This document shows positions 1 to 7,375 of a DNA stretch of 17,572 bases, piece after piece. Both the position numbers and the translations under genes were made by a program. Under the pieces are notes generated by a model, which did not search any database, was not told the DNA's origin, and saw only the letters and a program-made list of their open reading frames with translations. The DNA comes from Paracoccaceae bacterium (GTDB taxonomy: Bacteria; Pseudomonadota; Alphaproteobacteria; Rhodobacterales; Rhodobacteraceae): contig SKUV01000273.1 in the NCBI GenBank assembly GCA_007129775.1, positions 1 to 17,572 on the forward strand, read 5' to 3'. Every line of letters begins with the position of its first letter. The first letter of the stretch is position 1.

Positions 1-679
1 TGCTGGGCCGGTCATACAGATCGAGCGGGGTGCCGATCTGTTCGATCCGCCCGCCGTTCAGAACCACGATCCTGTCGGCAAGGGTCATCGCCTCGTCCTG
101 ATCATGCGTGACATAGATCGATGTGATCCCCAGCCGCTGACGCAGGGCCTTGATTTCCGTGCGCATCTGCACGCGCAGCTTGGCGTCGAGGTTGGACAGG
201 GGTTCGTCGAACAGAAACACCTCGGGGTCACGCACGATCGCGCGGCCCATCGCCACGCGCTGCCGCTGCCCGCCCGAAAGCTCCCTAGGAAAGCGACCGG
301 CCAGCCCGTCGAGCCCCAGCAACGCCGTGGCATTGGACACGCTTGTCTCGATCTCGCCTCGGGGGGCCTTTCGGATCTTCATGCCAAAGCCGATATTCTC
401 GGCCACCGTCAGATGCGGAAAGAGCGCGTAGCTCTGGAACACCATGGCGACATTGCGATCCCGCGTTGGCACATTCTTCAGTGACCGCCCGCCCAGCCGG
501 ATATCGCCCGAGGAGATGGATTCGAGCCCCGCAATCGCCCGAAGCAACGTAGATTTGCCACAACCCGACGGGCCGACAAGAACGACGAATTCCCCATCCG
601 CCACATCCAGCGAAATGTCGCTAAGCGCCTGAAAACTGCCATAGACCTTGTTGATGCGGTCGATTTTGAGATCAGACAT
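1..679 (-). CDS. Sugar-type ABC importer ATPase (MalK/UgpC family), C-terminus cut off by window edge
   Basis: This is the ATP-hydrolysing subunit that powers the two membrane permeases encoded just upstream. Only the first 226 residues are present. They hold a full nucleotide-binding domain: Walker A GPSGCGKST (36-44), Q-loop Gln82, signature LSGGQ (134-138), Walker B VFLFDEP (154-160) and switch His192. The family usually has about 330-370 residues, so the missing part should be the TOBE-type regulatory domain. The ATG at 679 follows the upstream permease stop by four bases, with AAAGGA as ribosome binding site inside that gene's end. Tight spacing indicates one operon with the binding protein and permeases. 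The family and role are secure; the transported sugar or polyol is not known. Confidence 0.95.
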   Translation of the reverse strand, partial: MSDLKIDRINKVYGSFQALSDISLDVADGEFVVLVGPSGCGKSTLLRAIAGLESISSGDIRLGGRSLKNVPTRDRNVAMVFQSYALFPHLTVAENIGFGMKIRKAPRGEIETSVSNATALLGLDGLAGRFPRELSGGQRQRVAMGRAIVRDPEVFLFDEPLSNLDAKLRVQMRTEIKALRQRLGITSIYVTHDQDEAMTLADRIVVLNGGRIEQIGTPLDLYDRPS

Positions 680-683
680 ATGC

Positions 684-1517
684 CTATCCTTTCACCGCGC
701 CGGCCGTCAGGCCGATCACGATGTATTTCTGCACGATCAGGACGAAGACGAGGATCGGCGCCAGTTGCACGCTGGCCGCCGCGAACAGAACGCCCCATTG
801 CACCCCTTCCAGCGTGCCGGTGATCTCGGCCAGCACCAGCGGCGCGGTCTTGGCCTCGCTGGAGGTGAAGATCAGCGCGAACATGTATTCGTTCCACGCA
901 AACACCACCACGAAGACACAGGCCGCGACCATGCCATGCACCGACAGCGGCAGGATGATCCGGGTCAGGCGCTGAAACAGGGTCGCGCCCTCGACCTCGG
1001 CGGCTTCTTCCAGTTCGCGCGGGATCTGGTCGATGAAGGTTTTCAGGATCCAGGTCGAGAGGCTGACGAAGAACGCCGCATACAGCAGGATCAGCAGGGC
1101 ATGCGTGTCATTCAGCCGGAACTGGTTGACGACCGGAAAGAGCGGGATCGTCACCACCACCGGCGGCAGCATCCGCAGAAAGATCATCGAGAAGGCCGAC
1201 AGCGTCAGCCAGCGCGACTTGAACCGCGAATAGGCATATCCCGCCGCAAGCGAAACGACAGCCGTCAGTACCGTTGCCCCGACCGTGACGATCAGCGAAT
1301 TCCACAATCCTTCGACGAATTGCGGCCAGGCCCGAAACAGCATCCGGTAGTTTTCCAGCGTCGGGGTGAAGGCAAGGAACTTCGGCGGAAAGGCGAAGAT
1401 GTCGATCGGCGTCTTGAAAGACGAGGAGACGACCATGAAGATCGGAAAGGCCGACCAGATCACCGCCAGTGCCAGAATGATGCTGCGCACACCAAGGATG
1501 AGGTAGCGTTCAAACAT
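684..1517 (-). CDS. CUT1-type ABC importer inner-membrane permease (MalG/UgpE-like)
   Basis: This 277-residue integral membrane protein forms half of the transport channel. About six hydrophobic segments are visible, beginning near residues 11-30 and ending near 250-270. The cytoplasmic EAA loop, which docks onto the ATPase, lies at 171-190 and starts EAAEVEGAT. The first hydrophobic segment is followed by an SSSFKTP-like periplasmic stretch, usual for the MalG-like half. The ATG at 1517 overlaps the end of the preceding permease by eight bases (ATGTTTGA), suggesting translational coupling so the two channel halves are made in step. Length and order match the family. The substrate cannot be inferred from this subunit. 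Confidence 0.95.
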   Translation of the reverse strand: MFERYLILGVRSIILALAVIWSAFPIFMVVSSSFKTPIDIFAFPPKFLAFTPTLENYRMLFRAWPQFVEGLWNSLIVTVGATVLTAVVSLAAGYAYSRFKSRWLTLSAFSMIFLRMLPPVVVTIPLFPVVNQFRLNDTHALLILLYAAFFVSLSTWILKTFIDQIPRELEEAAEVEGATLFQRLTRIILPLSVHGMVAACVFVVVFAWNEYMFALIFTSSEAKTAPLVLAEITGTLEGVQWGVLFAAASVQLAPILVFVLIVQKYIVIGLTAGAVKG

Positions 1518-2382
1518 TGTTCCGCATCCCCTTGTACAGCCGGTACAGGTAATAGGATGCCACCAGCAGCGACAATATCTGCATCGCGATGCCGGTCGCC
1601 GCGGCCGGACCGAAATCGAAATAGCGAAAGGCCGTGCGATAAAGATAGATCCCCAGCACCTCGGTCATGCGGGCCGGCCCGCCTTCGGTCAGAAGCCAGG
1701 CTTCGCTGAAAAGGCGCATGGCGAAGATATAGCGGAACATCAGCGCGATCAGGATGGCGGGGGCGATCACGCGCAGGGTCACATGCCGGAACACCTGCCA
1801 TTCATTGGCGCCTTCGACCCTCGCCGCGGCCTTCAGGTCTTCGGGCACTGTCGCGATGGCCGAATAGAGGATGATCAGGGTGAAGGGCAGATGAATCCAG
1901 ATCGAGACCAGCGAAATCAGCCCCAGCCCCTGCATGGGGTTTCTGGTCCAGTTGAAATCGATGCCGAACGCCTGTTTCAGCAGAACGTTGAACACGCCGA
2001 TCCCCGGCTCGAAGGCGAATTTCCACATCACCACGGCGCTGACTTCGGACACGGCATAGGGTGCGATCAGGATCGAAAAGACCAGGCCCTTGCCGATGAA
2101 CCTGAAGTTCAGCGCCACCGCGATGATCAGCGCGAGGATCAGTTCGGCATAAACGACGACATTGACCACGATGAAGGTATTCAGGGTCGCCCGCCAGAAA
2201 ATCCTGTCACCGAAGATCTGCCGGTAGTTGTCCAGCCCCACGAAAACCGGATCGGTGCCGAATGTGGTTTCGGTCAACGACAGCCAGATCACAAAGACCG
2301 AAGGTATGCCGATGATGGCAAACAGCAGGATAAGGACGGGCGACACCATCAAGGCCGCGACCCACCGATTTGCCTCGAACAT
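1510..2382 (-). CDS. CUT1-type ABC importer inner-membrane permease (MalF/UgpA-like)
   Basis: This 290-residue membrane protein is the second channel half. The N-terminus is short and the first membrane span is at about residues 8-36, without the long extra periplasmic domain of enterobacterial MalF. The EAA loop lies at about 184-207 (AAARVEGAN, then a conserved hydrophobic stretch), preceded by the typical IATVPEDL. The ATG at 2382 has AGGGAG seven bases upstream. It is the first permease after the binding protein and is separated from it by 76 bases containing a perfect hairpin (2407-2436), which may set the ratio between binding protein and membrane parts. The assignment to the binding-protein-dependent permease family is firm. 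Confidence 0.95.
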   Translation of the reverse strand: MFEANRWVAALMVSPVLILLFAIIGIPSVFVIWLSLTETTFGTDPVFVGLDNYRQIFGDRIFWRATLNTFIVVNVVVYAELILALIIAVALNFRFIGKGLVFSILIAPYAVSEVSAVVMWKFAFEPGIGVFNVLLKQAFGIDFNWTRNPMQGLGLISLVSIWIHLPFTLIILYSAIATVPEDLKAAARVEGANEWQVFRHVTLRVIAPAILIALMFRYIFAMRLFSEAWLLTEGGPARMTEVLGIYLYRTAFRYFDFGPAAATGIAMQILSLLVASYYLYRLYKGMRNNV

Positions 2383-2406
2383 CCGGAAACTCCCTGATCA
2401 GCGGCT

Positions 2407-2436
2407 CCGGAAGCCCGGGATGAACCGGGCTTCCGG
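2407..2436 (-). repeat. Perfect intercistronic hairpin (12-bp stem) between binding protein and permease
   Basis: The arms CCGGAAGCCCGG (2407-2418) and CCGGGCTTCCGG (2425-2436) are exact reverse complements around the six-base loop GATGAA. No T-run follows on the minus strand, so it is not a complete intrinsic terminator. In other binding-protein operons such structures stabilise the upstream mRNA or partly stop transcription, raising binding protein over permease. That role is inferred here from the position. Confidence 0.7.
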
Positions 2437-2458
2437 CGATTGTCGCGTCACTGGCTGA

Positions 2459-3748
2459 TCAGTTCGGCAGCAACGGCGTCACGCGGTCCTGCACGGACTG
2501 CATCGCCTCTTCCGCCGTCTTCATGCCCAGCAGCAGAAGGTCCATCTCCTCCTTGAAGATGTCGATCACGCGGGCAGAGTTGCGCCAGCCCGGCAGCGGG
2601 GGACGGGCGACCGCAAGAACGGCCTGTTCGGCCTCCGCATAGGCGATCAGTTCTGCCATGCGCGGGTCGTCATAGGCCGACGGGCGGACCGGGCCATTGC
2701 CGTTCAGCGCGCCGCGGATCGTGTTCTCGACGGTCATCGCATTGCGGATGAAATCCCAGGACAGCTCATGGTTGGCCGAGTTCTGCGGGATGAACATTGC
2801 CCAGAATTCGGTCCTGACCGGTGCCGCGTCGAACCCTTCCAGCGTTGCCGAGGCCGGAACCGGGATCGAGATGATGTCGCCGGCAAAGAGGCTTTCGGCG
2901 GGGTTGTTGAAGTTCCGGTTGCGCCCGAAGGGCGAGATCGCCATCACGCCGCGCCCCTGCTGCATCAGCGTGATCGCGTCTTCGGTCTGGAAATTGAGGA
3001 AGTTGTCAGGCAGCACCCCTTCCTCGAAGAGATCCTTCACGGTTTGCACCGCGGCGATCATTTCGGGGCTGTTGGCGCGCAAGTCGAAGTCGGGCGTCAG
3101 GAAATCGCCATTGCTCTGCGCGCGGGCGATATCGGTGATGTGGGTCGGGGCGCGTTCATCCAGCACCAGCCCGAACACGCTGGCCCCGTCGTCGCGCTGG
3201 TGGGTCGCCGCCCGCGCCACCTCCAGCACCTCTTCGAAGGTGGTCGGCACCTCCAGCCCCAGATCGGCCAGAATCGCGGTGTTCACATGAAGCGCCGCAG
3301 TCGCATGGCGGAACGGAATGCCATAAAGCTTGCCATCGATGGTCATGGCGTCCAGCATCCCGGCGGGCAATTCGTCGAACGCCTCGATCGGATGCTCGGC
3401 CAGAAGATCGTTCAGCGGCAGGAACATACGGTCGAATTCGGGTGTGAAATACAGGTTCGCCGCAAACCCCACGTTCACCGCTGTCGATGACAGGCTGGCC
3501 TCGCGATAGAGCCGGTCATGAATCCCGGCGACATCGAAGGTCAGCCACTCGACGCTGGCGCCGTGTCGGTTCGCCCATTCGGCGGCGAAATCCCCGCCGG
3601 TGTCGCCGGTCATCGTTGTCTGATGCACGCGGTGGCCGACCACTGTCAGCGTTTCGGCTGATGCGGGTGTGACCCCAAGCCCCATCACCACCGACGATGC
3701 CACCACGGCCGCGACGCTTCTGACTGCAGATCTTGTCGTACTGCGCAT
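2459..3748 (-). CDS. Periplasmic solute-binding protein of the CUT1-type importer (SBP family 1)
   Basis: This exported protein captures the substrate and delivers it to the permeases. The first 31 residues form a Sec signal peptide: a basic start MRSTTRSAVR, a hydrophobic core, and a signal peptidase I site after ASA31. The mature protein (about 398 residues) has the extended two-lobed pattern of family 1 binding proteins, including DGKLYGIPFRHATAALHVNT, where such proteins carry the hinge and ligand-contact region. The ATG at 3748 is preferred because AGGGAGGAA lies about seven bases upstream; an in-frame GTG at 3769 would place that ribosome binding site inside the gene. It is the first gene of a minus-strand operon, divergent from a GntR regulator. 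The ligand is unknown; carbohydrate, polyol or a related acid are all possible. Confidence 0.93.
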   Translation of the reverse strand: MRSTTRSAVRSVAAVVASSVVMGLGVTPASAETLTVVGHRVHQTTMTGDTGGDFAAEWANRHGASVEWLTFDVAGIHDRLYREASLSSTAVNVGFAANLYFTPEFDRMFLPLNDLLAEHPIEAFDELPAGMLDAMTIDGKLYGIPFRHATAALHVNTAILADLGLEVPTTFEEVLEVARAATHQRDDGASVFGLVLDERAPTHITDIARAQSNGDFLTPDFDLRANSPEMIAAVQTVKDLFEEGVLPDNFLNFQTEDAITLMQQGRGVMAISPFGRNRNFNNPAESLFAGDIISIPVPASATLEGFDAAPVRTEFWAMFIPQNSANHELSWDFIRNAMTVENTIRGALNGNGPVRPSAYDDPRMAELIAYAEAEQAVLAVARPPLPGWRNSARVIDIFKEEMDLLLLGMKTAEEAMQSVQDRVTPLLPN

Positions 3749-4050
3749 TGCTGGTTTCCTCCCTCGCACAGACTGCTTGCGACAAGCTGCGGCGCCATGT
3801 AATACATGTCAATTATGTGTGTGAGTTTTCTGCTTACTTGTAAGACATCTATGCCTTGTGGAGCGCCGCCGCGCGGACCCGGCCAAGGCGGGGCGCCGGG
3901 CGCGCGGATGCGCTTGCGTGACATCGGCGCAGACGGGTTTATCGGCCAGCCCGGCCGTCACACGAGCACGGGCGCCGAACTGTCCCTCCGTCCGCGTCGG
4001 AGGTGTCGCGCCCCGAGCGATGAAATGCGATGTAACGACCAGAGGTGCGC
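3749..4050. promoter_or_regulatory. Divergent regulatory region between the CUT1 importer operon and the GntR gene
   Basis: This 302-base gap contains no credible gene. An AT-richer island at about 3799-3857 stands out from the GC-rich surroundings and is the likely promoter zone. Two short dyads are visible: GCTTG-CGA-CAAGC (3775-3787), 27 bases upstream of the binding-protein start, and CTTAC-TT-GTAAG (3833-3844). The minus strand has CATAAT just downstream of the second dyad, a possible -10 element without a convincing -35 at standard spacing. CCTCCG and CGGAGG (3985-3990 and 3998-4003) could form a small hairpin in the gntR leader. Divergent layout suggests the GntR protein binds here and controls both directions, but no start site is shown. 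Confidence 0.5.
3833..3844. promoter_or_regulatory. Candidate GntR operator dyad
   Basis: CTTAC and GTAAG are perfect five-base arms around TT, within the AT-richer part of the divergent gap. The embedded TTGTAAGACA resembles, with one mismatch, the TNGTNNNACNA pattern described for FadR-subfamily GntR operators. The link to the adjacent regulator is inferred from position and this partial match. Confidence 0.35.
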
Positions 4051-4884
4051 ATGACGACCCCCACCGCCCGAAGGGCAGCACCCCGGACTGCGCCGGAACC
4101 CACCCAAGAACGCGGTCCGGACCACAGGCCGTACCACAGCCCGGCGCGCAACCGTGTCGATTGTGTCGAAGCCGGGATCACCGCGCTGATCGAACAGGGT
4201 GAGTTTGGCGTGGATCAGCGCCTGCCTGCGGAGAATGAACTTGCGCAGAGGTTCGGGGTGTCGCGGCCCGTCATCCGCGAAGCGATCGGCCGCCTCGCCG
4301 CGCGGGGCATGATCCGCACCGAACGAGGGCGCGGCAGTTTCGTTCAGCCGCCGGAATTGCTCCAGCGCCTGACCCTCAATCCGATCACCTCGATCGATGA
4401 TCTGCTGGCATTTCAGGAATTGCGCATCGCCATCGAACAGCAGGCGGGCTCGCTGGCCGCAACCCGACGGTCAGAAGCGGATCTTGCGAAAATGATCGAT
4501 CTGAACGCGCGCATGTCCGCCGTGAATGCGGATCGGAAATATGGCGGCGATCTGGATGCCGAATTTCATGTCGCCATCGCCGCAGCAACCCACAACGCTG
4601 TGTTGCTGGATGCGCAGAAGGCGCTGAGCAACCATACGAAACAATGGATCTCGACAGTTTCGCATATCGTGAACCACCCCGAAACCGCCCGCAGCGAATA
4701 CCGCCTGCGCGAACATGAAGCGATCATCGACGCGATCAGACGCATGGATCCGGATGCCGCGGCTCTTGCCATACGGCGGCATATCGAAAACGGGCGCACG
4801 CGCTTTCTGGCCAATCTGTCCAAGCAATCCGGCCGGAAACAACTGGCGGCCGGACCCGTTTCGCACAAACTGAGCGACCCATAG
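4051..4884 (+). CDS. GntR-family transcriptional regulator, FadR subfamily (FCD domain)
   Basis: This 277-residue regulator has a winged helix-turn-helix at about residues 36-98; RLPAENELAQRFGVSRPVIR (58-77) is the typical GntR recognition region, followed by the wing RTERGRGSF. The C-terminal half is an all-helical FCD domain with the usual metal-binding set Asp169, His173, His222 and His244, which normally senses a small organic acid or sugar acid. The first 30 or so residues are a basic, Pro-rich extension. ATG 4051 is chosen over an in-frame GTG at 4045 because AGAGG (4041-4045) sits five bases before the ATG. It is divergent from the CUT1 importer, so control of that operon is the simplest role; the serine hydrolase gene follows on the same strand after 176 bases. 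Confidence 0.92.
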   Translation: MTTPTARRAAPRTAPEPTQERGPDHRPYHSPARNRVDCVEAGITALIEQGEFGVDQRLPAENELAQRFGVSRPVIREAIGRLAARGMIRTERGRGSFVQPPELLQRLTLNPITSIDDLLAFQELRIAIEQQAGSLAATRRSEADLAKMIDLNARMSAVNADRKYGGDLDAEFHVAIAAATHNAVLLDAQKALSNHTKQWISTVSHIVNHPETARSEYRLREHEAIIDAIRRMDPDAAALAIRRHIENGRTRFLANLSKQSGRKQLAAGPVSHKLSDP

Positions 4885-5060
4885 CCGGCGCGGATGTCGG
4901 CGCGTTTGGCCTGGCAACCTGCGCGTCGCTTCGCCGATCCGGAAATCCCGCCGACACCTGGCGCAACAGCAAGCCAGCTTGTGCAAGCCCACCCGATGGT
5001 GTTGACTTCCGTGCAACTGCTCGGCCGGGGCCGAGGCGCGCGAAACCGGAAAGGCATGGT
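4885..5060 (+). promoter_or_regulatory. Gap before the serine hydrolase gene with two small dyads
   Basis: No gene is seen in these 176 bases. CTTG-TG-CAAG (4978-4987) is a short dyad; TTGACT at 5002 looks like a -35 element but has no good -10 partner at 17 bases. CTCGGC-CGGG-GCCGAG (5020-5035) forms a six-base stem, with no T-run after it. The gene downstream may have its own promoter here or be read through from gntR. Confidence 0.35.
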
Positions 5061-5852
5061 ATGACCAATCGCTGGAAACCGCTCGTCGAGTGCGTGGAGG
5101 GCATCGCCGGGCAGGTTGATGCCGGTGTGAGCGTCATCGCGCCGGACGGTGCCGCCTGGAATGTGCAGGGCGATGTGCTCTTTCCCTCGGCCAGCACCGC
5201 GAAAATCCCGATCATGATCGAAATCTGGCGCATGATCGACCGCGGCGAGGCCGCGCTGGACGACATGCACACGGTATCCACGGCAGACAAGTCGAACGGC
5301 AGCGGCGTTTTGCGGCTGATGCATTCGGGGCTGGCGCTCAGCCTCGGCGATCTGCTGTATCTGATGATGGCGATCAGCGACAACACCGCCACCAATATGC
5401 TGATGCGCCTTGCCGGTATCGACCGCATCAACGCGACGATGCGAGAGCTTGGCATGACACACTCGATTCTGGGGCGGCCGATGGTGGGGCGGCTCGCCAT
5501 CGAAGGCGAGCAGGAAAACCTCGCCACGCCGAGCGATTACACCCGGGTGATCGACGCCATCTGGACCGGCAGCGCGGCCTCGCCCGAGGCCTGCACCGCG
5601 ATGATCCGGACGCTGGAAAAGCAGCAGAACACCCGGCGGATCGGACATTTCGTGCCAGAGGCGCGCGGCTATCGCTGGGGGTCGAAGACGGGCACCAACC
5701 CGGGCATCGTCAATGATGCGGGCTTTGTCATCGGGCCGCAGGGGCGGATGCTGATCAGCGTCTATCTGCGCGGTGTGGACGACAAGGTGGAAGGCGAGCG
5801 CATGATCGCCCGGATCGCGCGATCCGCCATGCAGGCCTGCGGCCTGCACTGA
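5061..5852 (+). CDS. Serine hydrolase of the class A beta-lactamase / DD-peptidase fold, no signal peptide
   Basis: The 263-residue protein carries the three active-site signatures of penicillin-recognising enzymes: S45-TA-K48 (SxxK), S106-D-N108 and K209-T-G211, in the expected order and spacing. The omega-loop Glu that activates the deacylating water in true class A beta-lactamases is not found at the expected place; aligning from SDN by eye, the loop reads LGRPMVG and then EGEQENLATP. This matches the broad beta-lactamase-like serine hydrolase family rather than a resistance enzyme. There is no N-terminal hydrophobic stretch, so it should act in the cytoplasm, perhaps on an imported amide, lactam or peptide. 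GGAAAGG (5048-5054) precedes the ATG by six bases. It ends 19 bases from the converging amidohydrolase gene. The natural substrate is unknown. Confidence 0.9.
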   Translation: MTNRWKPLVECVEGIAGQVDAGVSVIAPDGAAWNVQGDVLFPSASTAKIPIMIEIWRMIDRGEAALDDMHTVSTADKSNGSGVLRLMHSGLALSLGDLLYLMMAISDNTATNMLMRLAGIDRINATMRELGMTHSILGRPMVGRLAIEGEQENLATPSDYTRVIDAIWTGSAASPEACTAMIRTLEKQQNTRRIGHFVPEARGYRWGSKTGTNPGIVNDAGFVIGPQGRMLISVYLRGVDDKVEGERMIARIARSAMQACGLH

Positions 5853-5871
5853 GCCCCCGGCCGGACGGCCC

Positions 5872-7293
5872 TCAGCCGCTTGCGCCGGGGCTGTCGCGCC
5901 GGAGCATGGAACCGAGCGCAACCACATTGCCGCCCATGCCGGCCGCATCCGCGGCCTCCTTGCCCAGCGGGGTGGTGACCAGCCGCGCGCCTCGCCCGGT
6001 CACCGCGCCGTCCCGCATGATCATCGATCCGGCGACGAAGCTTGCCTTGGGCCGCCCGCGCTCGAGGTCCAGCACGCTGATATCGGCATCCGCACCAGGC
6101 CCGAGATGGCCCTTGCCGGTCAGGCCCAGCGCGCGGGCGGGCGCAAAGCTCGACTTGATGACGAAATCCGCCATGCTCCAGGCCTCCAGCCGCACGAGGG
6201 CCAGCCCCATCTCCACAATCACGTTGCGGGGGATGCCGCCCCCGTCGGTGGCGAGCGCATCGACGATGAATCCGTCGTTCTCGCCCCTTGCCGTGGCCAG
6301 CCGCAGGCGCGGCTCGCTCGGGTTGGCCATGAAGCTGACGCCCAGCCGCGTTTCGCGCGCCCGCCATGCCGCCACGGCGTCACGCCCCGTCGCCAGAACG
6401 ACCGCATCTTCGGTTTCCTGATTCAGCATCGCCCAACCTGCCTCGATCGCCTCGGCAAGGCCGGCCTCGGTCGGGGCGAAGCCGCCGATCTTGAGCCAGT
6501 TGCGCGTCTGCAGGCTTTCCGGCACGCCTTTTGCGCATTTGGCGCTCGTCGCGTTGATCGGCGACAGATAGGATTCGGAGGTGATGTGCGGATGCGCCTG
6601 CAGGGCCGCCAGCGCCTCCTCTCCCTCGGCCATCGCGGGGCGCACCAGCCCGCGCGTGTAGCTGTTGATATGGGCCATGTGCAGCGGGTGGCCCGCGCTC
6701 AACTCGCAGCCTTCGAGCATCCCGTCGATATGCGATCCGGTGGCCAGCGTGCCGGCATGAAAGGCGACATAGGCGCCCTCGTCAGCGGCCAGCGCGATGG
6801 TGCGGGCCGTGGCCTCGGGCGTCATCGGATAATGGCCACCCAGCAGCTTGAGCCCGATCGCGCCCGCGCGCAGGCTGCGGGCCAGCAGGTCGCGCAACTC
6901 GGCCACGTCCGGGTCGGTCGTGGTGACGGTGTGTCCGGGCCGGACGTAGTTGATACAGGCGATGTTGAGCCCCGCGCCATGATCGCGCGCAAGCTCGACA
7001 ACCCCTTCGATCGGCCCGGCCATATCCAGCGCCGTGGTCACACCCGCCCGCGCCAGCATCCGATGCCCGGCCCGGCCGCCCAGCCATGGCGAGACATGGA
7101 CATGCATATCGATGATACCTGGCACCGCGGCGAAACCCGTCAGATCATGCTCTTCGGGGGCAGAGCCCGTGATCTCGGGCGCGACCTCGGCAATCCGTGC
7201 GTCGCTCATGGCGATGTCGCGGATACCGTCGAGCCCGTTTTGCGGGTCGATGACCCGGGCATTTCGCAAGATGACATCGTAACGCGCAGCCAT
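5872..7293 (-). CDS. Metal-dependent amidohydrolase (dihydroorotase / D-aminoacylase-like)
   Basis: This 473-residue enzyme should hydrolyse an amide or cyclic amide with one or two metal ions. Metal-site residues are visible in the usual order: H64-V-H66 after PGIID, Lys149 in AIGLKLLGG (the likely carboxylated bridging lysine), His179 in VAFHAG, His205/His208 in PLHMAHINS, and Asp350 in ATDGGG. The N- and C-terminal strands (DVILRNARVIDP and ADADISVLDLERG) form the small beta-sandwich typical of the superfamily. The ATG at 7293 has AGGAGAG seven bases upstream; an in-frame TTG at 7299 is less likely. It is the last gene of the peptide-transporter operon, 82 bases after the ATPase, so it probably works on the imported compound. 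Superfamily firm; substrate (N-acyl amino acid, dipeptide, hydantoin-like ring) open. Confidence 0.9.
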   Translation of the reverse strand: MAARYDVILRNARVIDPQNGLDGIRDIAMSDARIAEVAPEITGSAPEEHDLTGFAAVPGIIDMHVHVSPWLGGRAGHRMLARAGVTTALDMAGPIEGVVELARDHGAGLNIACINYVRPGHTVTTTDPDVAELRDLLARSLRAGAIGLKLLGGHYPMTPEATARTIALAADEGAYVAFHAGTLATGSHIDGMLEGCELSAGHPLHMAHINSYTRGLVRPAMAEGEEALAALQAHPHITSESYLSPINATSAKCAKGVPESLQTRNWLKIGGFAPTEAGLAEAIEAGWAMLNQETEDAVVLATGRDAVAAWRARETRLGVSFMANPSEPRLRLATARGENDGFIVDALATDGGGIPRNVIVEMGLALVRLEAWSMADFVIKSSFAPARALGLTGKGHLGPGADADISVLDLERGRPKASFVAGSMIMRDGAVTGRGARLVTTPLGKEAADAAGMGGNVVALGSMLRRDSPGASG

Positions 7294-7315
7294 TGGCAAG
7301 CTCTCCTGACGTGAT

Positions 7316-7334
7316 CACGGGCCCGCCGCCCGTG
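7316..7334 (-). repeat. Intercistronic hairpin between fused ATPase and amidohydrolase genes
   Basis: CACGGGC (7316-7322) and GCCCGTG (7328-7334) pair around the loop CCGCC. TGAT (7312-7315) and ATCA (7337-7340) extend the stem past a two-base bulge. There is no T-run, so read-through into the amidohydrolase is expected, perhaps at reduced level. Confidence 0.5.
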
Positions 7335-7375
7335 TTATCATCTTCGCCGCACCCGGTCGACTGGCGGAATTGTCG

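Noticed and set aside
648..1709. Long plus-strand open frame (353 codons) opposite the CUT1 permeases
   Set aside because: It is antisense to two unmistakable permease genes, its protein is full of Arg, Gln, His and Asp with no recognisable domain, and it arises from the mirror codon bias of a GC-rich genome.
4017..4032. GCGATG direct repeat ten bases apart just before gntR
   Set aside because: Six-base repeats are expected by chance in sequence of this composition and nothing else supports a function.
5061..5852. Antibiotic-resistance class A beta-lactamase
   Set aside because: No signal peptide and no omega-loop Glu at the expected place, so a resistance label is not supported.
4566..5948. 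Minus-strand open frame of 460 codons spanning gntR and the serine hydrolase
   Set aside because: It crosses two well-supported plus-strand genes and their gap, and its protein looks like reversed coding sequence.
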